Source of the DNA: Collinsella aerofaciens | GTDB taxonomy: Bacteria; Actinomycetota; Coriobacteriia; Coriobacteriales; Coriobacteriaceae | Assembly: GCF_015548375.1 (NCBI RefSeq) | Contig: NZ_JADMWW010000020.1 | Span: forward strand, 1-54,292 | DNA length: 54,292 bases | Reading direction: 5' to 3' | Shown here: positions 1 to 6,815 of the stretch, piece after piece | Layout of the letters: every line of letters starts with the position of its first letter | How positions within the stretch are numbered: the stretch's first letter is position 1 | Notes under the pieces: generated by a model | What the model was told of the DNA's origin: nothing | The model's database searches: none | Seen by the model: the letters and a program-made list of their open reading frames with translations, nothing else | Program-made: the position numbers and the translations under genes

Positions 1-197
1 GTATTACGAGCTCCTGTGCGAATTGGAGAGAGCGCTCCCGCAAACTGCCTCTTGACAACTTATAGGAGCGTCGGTTTTATGTTTCGCTATGCGGGCTGTG
101 CTTGGCTATTGCAAAATAGTCTACTCACTTAGGTTTGAGGGCCGTTCGCTGGCGCCTATTTGCGCTTGTTTGCCAACGCCGCGACCATCAGAAGCCC
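1..197. other. Left edge, no gene recognised
   Basis: No convincing coding region lies in this stretch downstream of the reverse-strand TrmB-like gene. A TTGACA hexamer sits near position 53, with a poor TTTTAT match 17 bases on. A 17-codon open frame (79-132) preceded by TAGGAG overlaps that putative -10 region. I do not call either as real. Confidence 0.5.
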
Positions 198-1037
198 CTA
201 GGACTCTTGCGGTAGACGCTTCTTGCCCTTGCGGGCACGGTTTCTAAAGTTCTCGACGGCCTCTTCCATGCCCAGAGGCACATAGGCGAGCTCATCGAGG
301 TTATCGGGCAGGTAGCAGGCTAGGCTTTGCTCCTGCGCGCGGCCCGCCGCGAGCTGTTCATCGCTGGGCTGCGCTCCAGGTGTGGCGCAAATGCCATAGA
401 CGGCGGCACCCATCTCGCGCGTGCGGCGCTCGTACTCGGTCTCGGGATGCTCGGGATGGTCGCGGCGGACGTCGTCGCTTACCCAAAGCGTATCGTAGCC
501 GGCCGCGGCAAACTGTCCCAGGGCGTAATCGCGCAACGGCTTGCTATCGGTGCGCAGTGTGACGGTAGCGCCGGCTGAAAAGAGCGGGCGGTAGAGCATC
601 AGATGGTCGACATGGACGAGTCGTTTTTTAGCGTACTTGGCCTTGGGCTGCGGCGTGGGAAAGTTAATGGTGATGGCATCGAGCTCGCCTGCGGCAAACA
701 GCTGTGGCAGCGATGCGGCGCCTCGGGGCAGGACGAGTGCGTTGGATAGCCCCTGTTCGCAGATTTTCTGCGCGGCATAGGCGATGCAGATGGGCTCCTG
801 GTCCATGCCGATAAAGAGGGTGTCGGGCTCGCGGTGGGCGCGCTCGACCAGATAGGTTCCCTTGCCACAGCCAAGATCCAGGTGAAGGTGTTCGAAGGGC
901 TTGCTGCCAGCTGGCGCGCAAGCCTCGCGCCAATCTCCGGCATAAGCCTCGGGGTTCGTCTCGATCGCATCGGCGTAGCGCTCCAGGCGCTCCTCGAGCA
1001 CAAAGTTCTTAGGCGTGCGAACGTGGACGGCTCCCAT
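198..1037 (-). CDS. trmB: TrmB-like tRNA (guanine-N7)-methyltransferase
   Basis: A 279-residue class I SAM-dependent methyltransferase of the TrmB family, which makes m7G46 in the tRNA variable loop. The SAM-binding motif LDLGCGKGTYL lies at residues 53-63. The family block after strand 4 is at 124-137, followed by a TD pair (RTDSKPL) and the EYERRTREMG segment that matches the TrmB TEFE...G region. The block normally reads FPDPWPK; here it is FPTPQPK, so the usual Asp and Trp are both replaced. That makes the exact substrate less certain, though fold and family look clear. AAGGAG lies 4 bases before the ATG. The gene is the outer member of a local group of tRNA-modification genes with the methyltransferase at 1156-2028 and elp3 at 4003. 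Confidence 0.82.
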   Translation of the reverse strand: MGAVHVRTPKNFVLEERLERYADAIETNPEAYAGDWREACAPAGSKPFEHLHLDLGCGKGTYLVERAHREPDTLFIGMDQEPICIAYAAQKICEQGLSNALVLPRGAASLPQLFAAGELDAITINFPTPQPKAKYAKKRLVHVDHLMLYRPLFSAGATVTLRTDSKPLRDYALGQFAAAGYDTLWVSDDVRRDHPEHPETEYERRTREMGAAVYGICATPGAQPSDEQLAAGRAQEQSLACYLPDNLDELAYVPLGMEEAVENFRNRARKGKKRLPQES

Positions 1038-1155
1038 GAGGCTCCTTGGTCATAAGTATGGAACGCATAGCTGCGCGTTCCGTCAATGGGTTGAAAAAGG
1101 GTGGGCATAGTTTGCCCGAAAGATGCGGTGCGGCTCGGCGGCGAATCGTCGGTGC

Positions 1156-2028
1156 CTACAGACGTTTGAGAATCACATAGCGGTTGAGCTCGCCGCTGCG
1201 ACCGTCGGCATGGAAGCGCTCAAGCTCGCGCACGGGGACCTCGCCGCTCTTGTAGAACGTACGGACGCCGCGCACCAGGTCGGTGATCTGCTGATCGTCA
1301 AAGTGATGGCAATAGCGGTAGGCGTGGCGGTCGTTTTGCCAGCCGATGAGGTGGTCGCCGGCTTCAAACTGCGCGGAATCGTAACCTTCAAACGGCGGGG
1401 TGAGCTCGGCACGGGCCTCGGCGCGAACGGCCTTGCGCGCCATGCGCTCGTCGTTCATAAACTCCCAAAAGCTGATGGCGATGATGCCGCCCGGGCGCGT
1501 CTGGCGCACCAGGGCGTCGAGCACGCGTACGCGGTACTCGCACGACGGCACGTGGTGCATAAAACCAAAGCAGACCGAGATGTCGGCGAGCGGGGCGTCG
1601 AAAAGCACGTCGGGTGTCTCGGCGGGGTTGAGCTTCATGAGGGCGTCGAGCACGTCGAGTTCCTGGAAGTGCAGGTTGGGAATGCGCAGGGCGTGGCCAT
1701 GTGCATCGATGGCCAGGTCTTGGCACGAGTCGACGCCATAGAACTCGAAGGGGCAGCTGGCATCTGCCGAGGGGTTTGCGCCGTCGACGCCCTTGGCGGC
1801 AAGTGCGCCGCCGGCGGCAAAGTTCTCGAATCGCATGTTGCCGCAGGCAAGATCGAAGACGCGGACGGGATGCTCGATCGTGGCGACGTCGAGCTGCTCG
1901 AGCGCTATGTCCATAGTGCGCACCCAGCCGGGCCACGGTGCCTGGCGCGTATCGGAGAAGGAGGCGGAGTGCTCGCGATAGAACGTATTGTTGAGCTGAA
2001 TGAGCGATGAGGCGAAATCGCGGTTCAC
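1156..2028 (-). CDS. Trm9/ABH8-like SAM methyltransferase
   Basis: A class I SAM methyltransferase of 290 residues from the chosen GTG. That start is preferred because GGAGGGAG lies 9 bases upstream. The frame stays open further upstream to 2163 and would add a CPRCG-containing stretch, but its ATG/TTG starts lack good ribosome sites. Residues 24-33 (FSDTRQAPWP) match the N-terminal FS-TR-PWP signature of eukaryotic Trm9/ABH8 tRNA wobble-uridine methyltransferases. Motif I is VFDLACGN (57-64). Further matches are MHH, an RPGG-W block and YRYCHHF near the C-terminus, where Trm9 has YRYYHLY. In eukaryotes this family methylates cm5U34, the product of Elp3 chemistry, to mcm5U34; an elp3 gene lies 2 kb away. 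The tRNA role is inferred, not shown. It could be a generic small-molecule methyltransferase. Confidence 0.72.
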   Translation of the reverse strand: MNRDFASSLIQLNNTFYREHSASFSDTRQAPWPGWVRTMDIALEQLDVATIEHPVRVFDLACGNMRFENFAAGGALAAKGVDGANPSADASCPFEFYGVDSCQDLAIDAHGHALRIPNLHFQELDVLDALMKLNPAETPDVLFDAPLADISVCFGFMHHVPSCEYRVRVLDALVRQTRPGGIIAISFWEFMNDERMARKAVRAEARAELTPPFEGYDSAQFEAGDHLIGWQNDRHAYRYCHHFDDQQITDLVRGVRTFYKSGEVPVRELERFHADGRSGELNRYVILKRL

Positions 2029-2295
2029 GGCGCGGAACTCCCTCCGTTGGCGGTGCGGAATAAACAGTACGACCATACTACCGTTAACGCCGCAACGGGG
2101 ACAACCGAGCTGCGGGTCATTGCTTTGTTTGGACACATTTCCGCAGCTCATATATGCCCGCAACCGCCGGTTGTCAAAAATCTCACTAGAATAGGTGGCA
2201 TGCTTTTGGCGGTGGCGGATAGATTTTTAACTGTGCAAGGCGCCTTAAGAACAAAAACGGTCCGGCGGCACGGCTGGCATCACATAGGAGGAACC

Positions 2296-3009
2296 ATGAA
2301 TGTAGAAACTGCGCAGCGGCTCGCCGACCTTCGTCGCAGCAAGGGTTTTAGCCAAGAAGGGCTGGCGCGAAAGCTGGGGCTGTCGCGCCAGGCGGTCAGT
2401 AAATGGGAGCGTGCGGAGAGCTCGCCCGATACCGAGAACCTGATCTCGCTCGCAAAACTCTATGGCGTGAGTTTGGACGAGCTCCTTAATCCGAGCGATG
2501 AGATCGAGGACGATATCGAGTTTGAGAACGAGGACCGCGCCCGTCAGCGCGAGGCCGTGGCAGCGGAGCGCGCCCGTACCCATGAGGCAGCGGCACGTGC
2601 TACCGAGGCGGCAACACAGGCGAGTGATGCCGCCGCCAAGGCGGCGCAAGCGGCAAGCTGGAGCGCGCAGGCCGCCAATGCCGCTACGGCGCAGGTGACG
2701 AGTGGCGGCGCAGCTGGCTCGACTCCGGTGAAAGGTCCGTTCCAGTCGTTTCCGTATTGGGCCGTGTGCTGGCTGCTGTTCTTTTTGCTGATGTTCCTGT
2801 TTGGTGGCTCCTTTGCCGCGCTGATCTTCTTTACAATCCCCATCTATCACTGGGTGGCGCGTGCGCTCGATGGCGATTGGGCACGCGGGGATATTCAGGT
2901 TGGTCCGGCGCCGGAGGCGGCTAAGGCTCAGGATGTTTCCGCTGCGGTTGATACTGACGTGGCTTCCTCGACCGCCGCTGAGCCGAGCGCCAAAGAAGGT
3001 GATGAATGA
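2296..3009 (+). CDS. XRE-family HTH regulator with C-terminal membrane segments
   Basis: A 237-residue protein. Residues 1-65 form a Cro/C1-type helix-turn-helix (RLADLRRSKGFSQEGLARKL, then SRQAVSKWERAESSPD). A highly acidic then alanine-rich, probably helical, linker follows (about 70-135). Two hydrophobic segments near residues 150-185 should place the C-terminus at the membrane. GGAGG lies just before the ATG. The gene overlaps the next gene by 4 bases, so the pair is translationally coupled. The layout (DNA-binding head, membrane tail, partner surface protein) suggests a membrane-tethered regulator whose signal comes through the DUF4097-type neighbour. That link is inference from position. 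Confidence 0.8.
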   Translation: MNVETAQRLADLRRSKGFSQEGLARKLGLSRQAVSKWERAESSPDTENLISLAKLYGVSLDELLNPSDEIEDDIEFENEDRARQREAVAAERARTHEAAARATEAATQASDAAAKAAQAASWSAQAANAATAQVTSGGAAGSTPVKGPFQSFPYWAVCWLLFFLLMFLFGGSFAALIFFTIPIYHWVARALDGDWARGDIQVGPAPEAAKAQDVSAAVDTDVASSTAAEPSAKEGDE

Positions 3010-3905
3010 TGAAGCTCTCGCATGAGTCCAAGGTCCGCCTGGGCGTCGGTATCGGAGCGTTCGTGCTCATCATCGGGCTTATCTTTGGCACTTCGCGGAT
3101 ATTGTTTCATTTTGATGGCCCGTGGGATCTCGGCGATATTGCATCCGGTTTGTCCGGTATGGACGATGTGGTTGACGGGGACGATTCTTTGGATGGCGGT
3201 AACTATTCCGCTCAGTCTCGGCAGCTTTCGAGCGAAACGTTTGATGCCGACTCATTCCAGTCCCTTGACCTGGATGTGACATCGGGTGAGGTTGAGATCA
3301 AGTGCGTTTCCGGCGGGCAGGTGCGTGTCATCGAGAGCGGTCGTGTTGCAAAGGGGGTAGCTACCTACGATGCTGCCACTCAGAATCTGGCCGAGGTCAA
3401 GGGTTCTACACTCACGATTAGCCAGTTCGACTGCGATGACGAGCGCGCTATCGATCGTTCGGTCACCATCGAGCTGCCGCGGGATGTTGCGGATAACCTG
3501 GTCGGCATTACGGCGAGGGTGGGGTCGGGAGAACTGACGGTCGCGGACATTGCATGTCACGACTTCGAATTGACGTTGGACTCGGGAGACGTTGAGTTTG
3601 CGGGCACCGTAACCGACACCTTGGATGCCGAGGTCGGTTCGGGTGATGTGGCGTTCGAGCTCTACCAGGCCCCCGCGAAGTCGATGGACGTAAGCGTGGG
3701 CTCGGGCGATGTGGAGATGACGGTTCCGAACTCTACGGGCTTTAAGGCGAGCCTCACCGTGGGCAGCGGTGACTTTGAGAGCGATTTCCTTCCGCTTGGC
3801 TACGATGGCGAGACCATATTGAATGCTGAATTCGACAACGGTGACAAGTCTGCAACGTATCGTTTTAAGGTCGGTTCGGGCGACATGTCGTTCGAATCGG
3901 TGTGA
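3006..3905 (+). CDS. DUF4097-type beta-helix membrane-anchored protein
   Basis: A 299-residue protein with one N-terminal transmembrane helix (about residues 10-31) and a long extracellular region. The C-terminal two thirds carry a repeating G-S-G-D/E motif followed by a hydrophobic strand (VGSGELTV, LDSGDVEF, VGSGDVAF, VGSGDVEM, VGSGDFES, VGSGDMSF). This is typical of the DUF4097 putative adhesin/beta-helix family often paired with HTH or PspC-like membrane regulators. The start overlaps the stop of the upstream HTH gene; the ATG at 3009 is an equally possible start. The biochemical role is not known. A sensory or surface-scaffold role with the HTH partner is likely. Confidence 0.75.
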   Translation: MMKLSHESKVRLGVGIGAFVLIIGLIFGTSRILFHFDGPWDLGDIASGLSGMDDVVDGDDSLDGGNYSAQSRQLSSETFDADSFQSLDLDVTSGEVEIKCVSGGQVRVIESGRVAKGVATYDAATQNLAEVKGSTLTISQFDCDDERAIDRSVTIELPRDVADNLVGITARVGSGELTVADIACHDFELTLDSGDVEFAGTVTDTLDAEVGSGDVAFELYQAPAKSMDVSVGSGDVEMTVPNSTGFKASLTVGSGDFESDFLPLGYDGETILNAEFDNGDKSATYRFKVGSGDMSFESV

Positions 3906-3951
3906 CATGCGGTTTTCGGAGATCGGTGCATATAGGCATGCTCTTTGATGG

Positions 3952-3990
3952 AGGCGCCGGGGCCGTGACTGGCTCCGGCGCCTTTGCCTT
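3952..3990 (+). terminator. Rho-independent terminator of the HTH/DUF4097 operon
   Basis: AGGCGCCGG (3952-3960) pairs with CCGGCGCCT (3975-3983), with extra pairing inside the loop and a T-containing tail (TTGCCTTT). It separates the pair from elp3, whose promoter follows at once. Confidence 0.6.
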
Positions 3991-4002
3991 TACAATGGGG
4001 GC
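3991..4002 (+). promoter_or_regulatory. -10 element set for a leaderless elp3 mRNA
   Basis: TACAAT at 3991-3996 ends 6 bases before the elp3 ATG, so a transcript starting at the usual distance would begin at or next to the start codon. Leaderless mRNAs are common in actinobacteria. No good -35 is visible, and GGGGG lies too close to the ATG for a standard ribosome site. Confidence 0.45.
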
Positions 4003-5910
4003 ATGGAACAGATTATTTTGAACATACTCGAGGCTCTGCGTCGCGGTGAGACCGTGGACGACAAGGCGCTCGTCAAACTGATACATGCCGAGGCGCGCCG
4101 TGAGGGTGCCGACAAACGAGATCTGGCCAAGCGCCGTCTGCTGCCGTTCTACCAGCGGGTTAAACGTGAGAAGCCGGCTCGTTGGGCTGGATGGAATGTC
4201 GATGCCGAGCTGGAGCGTCAGCTGCTGCAGGTGCTGCGCATGAAGCCGCGCCGCACGGCTTCGGGCGTGGCGACCATTACCGTCATCACCAAGCCGTGGC
4301 CCTGCTCGGGCGATTGCCTGTTTTGCCCCAACGATCTGCGCATGCCCAAAAGCTATCTGCATGCCGAGCCGGCATGCGCCCGTGCGGAGCAAAACTGCTT
4401 TGACCCGTATTTGCAGGTGAGCGCTCGCCTGACCGCACTTTCGCAGATGGGGCATGCGACCGACAAGATCGAGCTTATCGTGCTCGGTGGCACCTGGAGC
4501 GACTATCCGCAAGGTTATCAGACGTGGTTTATGTCCGAGCTTTTCCGTGCGCTCAATGACGATGCCGTCGCCGGCGTGGCGGCAAACCCCATGTTGGCGC
4601 GTCCGGGCATCAGCCGTGCCGAGGCGGGGCGCCTGCTCGATGACGCTCCCGCCGATGCCCTGCCGCCGGTGGTAACAGAGCGCCGCGAGTGCTATCGGGC
4701 TGCCGGCATTGCGACAGACGAGGCCAAGCTCGCTGCCGGCGTTGCCGACGAGCAGGAGCGTGTGGATGCTGCCGTGGGCGGCTATAACCGCGCGGTGCGT
4801 CGTCTGTACGGCCCCGGTACGCCGTGGGGCGAGGTCACCGAGTGGCAGACGGCAACGATGGAGGAGCTCGAGCGTCAGCAGCGCATCAACGAGACGGCGA
4901 AGCATCGCGTGGTGGGACTCGTTATCGAGACGCGCCCCGATGCTGTAACGCCGCAGGCGCTTACGCTCATCCGCCGTCTGGGCTGCACCAAGATACAGAT
5001 GGGCATCCAAAGCCTTGACCAGCATCTACTCGATATCAACGAGCGTCGCATTTCGGTGGCGCAGATTGAGCGGGCGTTTTCGCTTGCGCGCCTGTTTGGC
5101 TTTAAGATCCATGCGCATTTTATGCTCAACTTGCTGGGCGCCACGCCCGAGGGGGACAAGCGCGACTACGAGTGCTTTATGACCGAGGGGGCCTTTATGC
5201 CCGACGAGGTCAAGGTCTACCCGTGCGCGCTCATCGAGGGCTCGCGTCTGGTGGGCTGCTATGAGCGCGGCGAGTGGCGTCCCTATACCGAGGAAGAGCT
5301 GCTCGATGTATTGGCCGACGACATCGTGGTGACGCCGGCGTTCTGCCGCATCAGTCGCATGATCCGCGACTTTAGCTCCGACGACATCATGGTGGGCAAC
5401 AAGAAACCCAACCTGCGCCAGCTCGTTGAGAACCGCTTGGCGGCTCGTGGGGAAGGCGCGACGGTGCGCGAGATTCGCTATCGTGAGATCAGTACCGCGG
5501 GTGCCGACTTGGACGAGCTATCTCTTGATGAGGAAGTGACGTACGAGACACCGGTGACTTACGAGCGCTTTTTGCAGTGGGTGACGCAGCAGGGCAAGAT
5601 CGCGGGCTTTTTGCGGTTGTCGCTGCCCGACCATTCGTTTGTTGCCGCGCATGCGGACGAGTTGCCGACGACGCCGGACGAGGCGATGATTCGCGAGGTG
5701 CACGTGTATGGCATGGCGGCACGCGTGGGTGACCAGGGCCAGGCGGCGCAGCATCACGGGTTGGGGCGTTTGCTCGTAGAGCGTGCGTGCGAGATTGCCC
5801 GGGATGCCGGCTATGCGCGCATCAACGTGATCAGCGCGATTGGTACGCGCGAGTACTATCGCCATCTTGGATTTTATGACCATGGCCTTTATCTGCAAAA
5901 GGAGCTCTAG
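4003..5910 (+). CDS. elp3: Elp3-family radical SAM/GNAT tRNA-U34 modification enzyme
   Basis: A 635-residue Elp3-like protein. In Elp3, a radical SAM domain and a GNAT acetyltransferase domain together attach a carboxymethyl group to wobble uridine of tRNA using acetyl-CoA. The cluster cysteines are C101, C105 and C108 in the CSGDCLFCP segment. The radical-SAM core continues through VIETRPD and the KIQMGIQS segment. The C-terminal ~130 residues form the GNAT domain, with the acetyl-CoA loop GLGRLLVERA and the closing REYYRHLGF motif. An insert of about 100 residues between the two halves of the radical SAM domain (roughly 180-290) is typical of this subfamily. The next gene begins immediately after the stop codon, so the two are co-transcribed. 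No other Elongator subunit is present, as expected for bacterial stand-alone Elp3. Confidence 0.9.
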   Translation: MEQIILNILEALRRGETVDDKALVKLIHAEARREGADKRDLAKRRLLPFYQRVKREKPARWAGWNVDAELERQLLQVLRMKPRRTASGVATITVITKPWPCSGDCLFCPNDLRMPKSYLHAEPACARAEQNCFDPYLQVSARLTALSQMGHATDKIELIVLGGTWSDYPQGYQTWFMSELFRALNDDAVAGVAANPMLARPGISRAEAGRLLDDAPADALPPVVTERRECYRAAGIATDEAKLAAGVADEQERVDAAVGGYNRAVRRLYGPGTPWGEVTEWQTATMEELERQQRINETAKHRVVGLVIETRPDAVTPQALTLIRRLGCTKIQMGIQSLDQHLLDINERRISVAQIERAFSLARLFGFKIHAHFMLNLLGATPEGDKRDYECFMTEGAFMPDEVKVYPCALIEGSRLVGCYERGEWRPYTEEELLDVLADDIVVTPAFCRISRMIRDFSSDDIMVGNKKPNLRQLVENRLAARGEGATVREIRYREISTAGADLDELSLDEEVTYETPVTYERFLQWVTQQGKIAGFLRLSLPDHSFVAAHADELPTTPDEAMIREVHVYGMAARVGDQGQAAQHHGLGRLLVERACEIARDAGYARINVISAIGTREYYRHLGFYDHGLYLQKEL

Positions 5911-6789
5911 ATGAACAAGCCAAGTGTTTCTGCCGGCGTCGTTGCCGGCGTTGCTCTGGGGGCCGCGGCGCTTGGTGCGGCCGCTGTCGCTGTTCGTGCT
6001 GCCTGTCTGCAGGTCGCGCGAACCCGCAATGGGTTGGCGCGTGTGAAGCGCGTGCACGATGAGTGCGGCGATGAGATTCGCGTGTTGGTGCAAGGCGGCG
6101 TCTACCAAAGCGCGAGCTATGTCGGTGAGCGTTGGGCCGAGCCCGTCTTTGCGTACTATCGTGCGTTTGACGACGTGTTTGAGTCCGAGGATGCGATGCG
6201 CGACGCTTATGGTCACGGCATCGACCGTATGCTTATGCTGGGCGGCGGCGGGTTTGCCTATCCTAAATTCGCCCTGATGTCGCACGAGGGCTTGCGCATG
6301 GACGTCATCGAGTATGACGGAGAGATTACGCGCCTGGCGCGCCGCTGGTTCTACCTAGACGAGCTGGAGCGCGCGGCGGGCGATCGCCTGCGGGTGATAA
6401 CCGCTGAGGCTCGCTCGTATCTGGGTGTGACGAGCGTGGGCCATCGTCGCTACGACGTGGTCGTGAGCGATTGCTTTGGCGGTGCCGAGCCCGTGCGCGA
6501 GCTGGCGACCGTTGAAGCGTTGCGTTTAGTGCGGGGCAGCCTAAATGTTGGGGGCGTCTACGTCGCCAATATCGTGAGCGCAAACGAGGGGAGCGACGTG
6601 ACGTTCCTGCGCGACTGCGCTGCCACGGCACTCGAGGTATTCGCCCATGCCTGGGTGGTCCCGTGCGGCGATGCGGAGTTCGGCGGCGAGGAGAACTACC
6701 TGCTCATCGCCAGCGACGGCAACTACGCCTTTGCCGAAGCCGTGCCCTTCGACACCGACTTCATCGGCACCGTTCTTCACGACAAATAG
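5911..6789 (+). CDS. Spermidine-synthase-fold membrane-anchored protein
   Basis: A 292-residue protein whose ATG directly follows the elp3 stop. It opens with a hydrophobic alanine/glycine-rich helix (about residues 8-30) that could anchor it to the membrane. The remainder has the Rossmann fold of spermidine synthases and fused relatives: the LMLGGGGFAYP nucleotide loop, the DVIEYDGEITRLARRWF segment and YDVVVSDCFGG. The usual polyamine-binding signature of true spermidine synthase is not evident. It is better read as a SpeE-like aminopropyltransferase or methyltransferase of unknown substrate. Coupling to elp3 may reflect only genome packing. Confidence 0.65.
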   Translation: MNKPSVSAGVVAGVALGAAALGAAAVAVRAACLQVARTRNGLARVKRVHDECGDEIRVLVQGGVYQSASYVGERWAEPVFAYYRAFDDVFESEDAMRDAYGHGIDRMLMLGGGGFAYPKFALMSHEGLRMDVIEYDGEITRLARRWFYLDELERAAGDRLRVITAEARSYLGVTSVGHRRYDVVVSDCFGGAEPVRELATVEALRLVRGSLNVGGVYVANIVSANEGSDVTFLRDCAATALEVFAHAWVVPCGDAEFGGEENYLLIASDGNYAFAEAVPFDTDFIGTVLHDK

Positions 6790-6815
6790 GTCTCCCCGTC
6801 CCAAAAAGACTGGTC

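Noticed and set aside
79-132. 17-codon ORF with TAGGAG upstream
   Set aside because: Its start would fall inside the only promoter-like -10; no other support.
2029-2163. N-terminal zinc ribbon (CPRCG) on the Trm9-like protein
   Set aside because: Only one Cys pair plus a distant Cys is seen, and the strong ribosome site points to the GTG at 2028.
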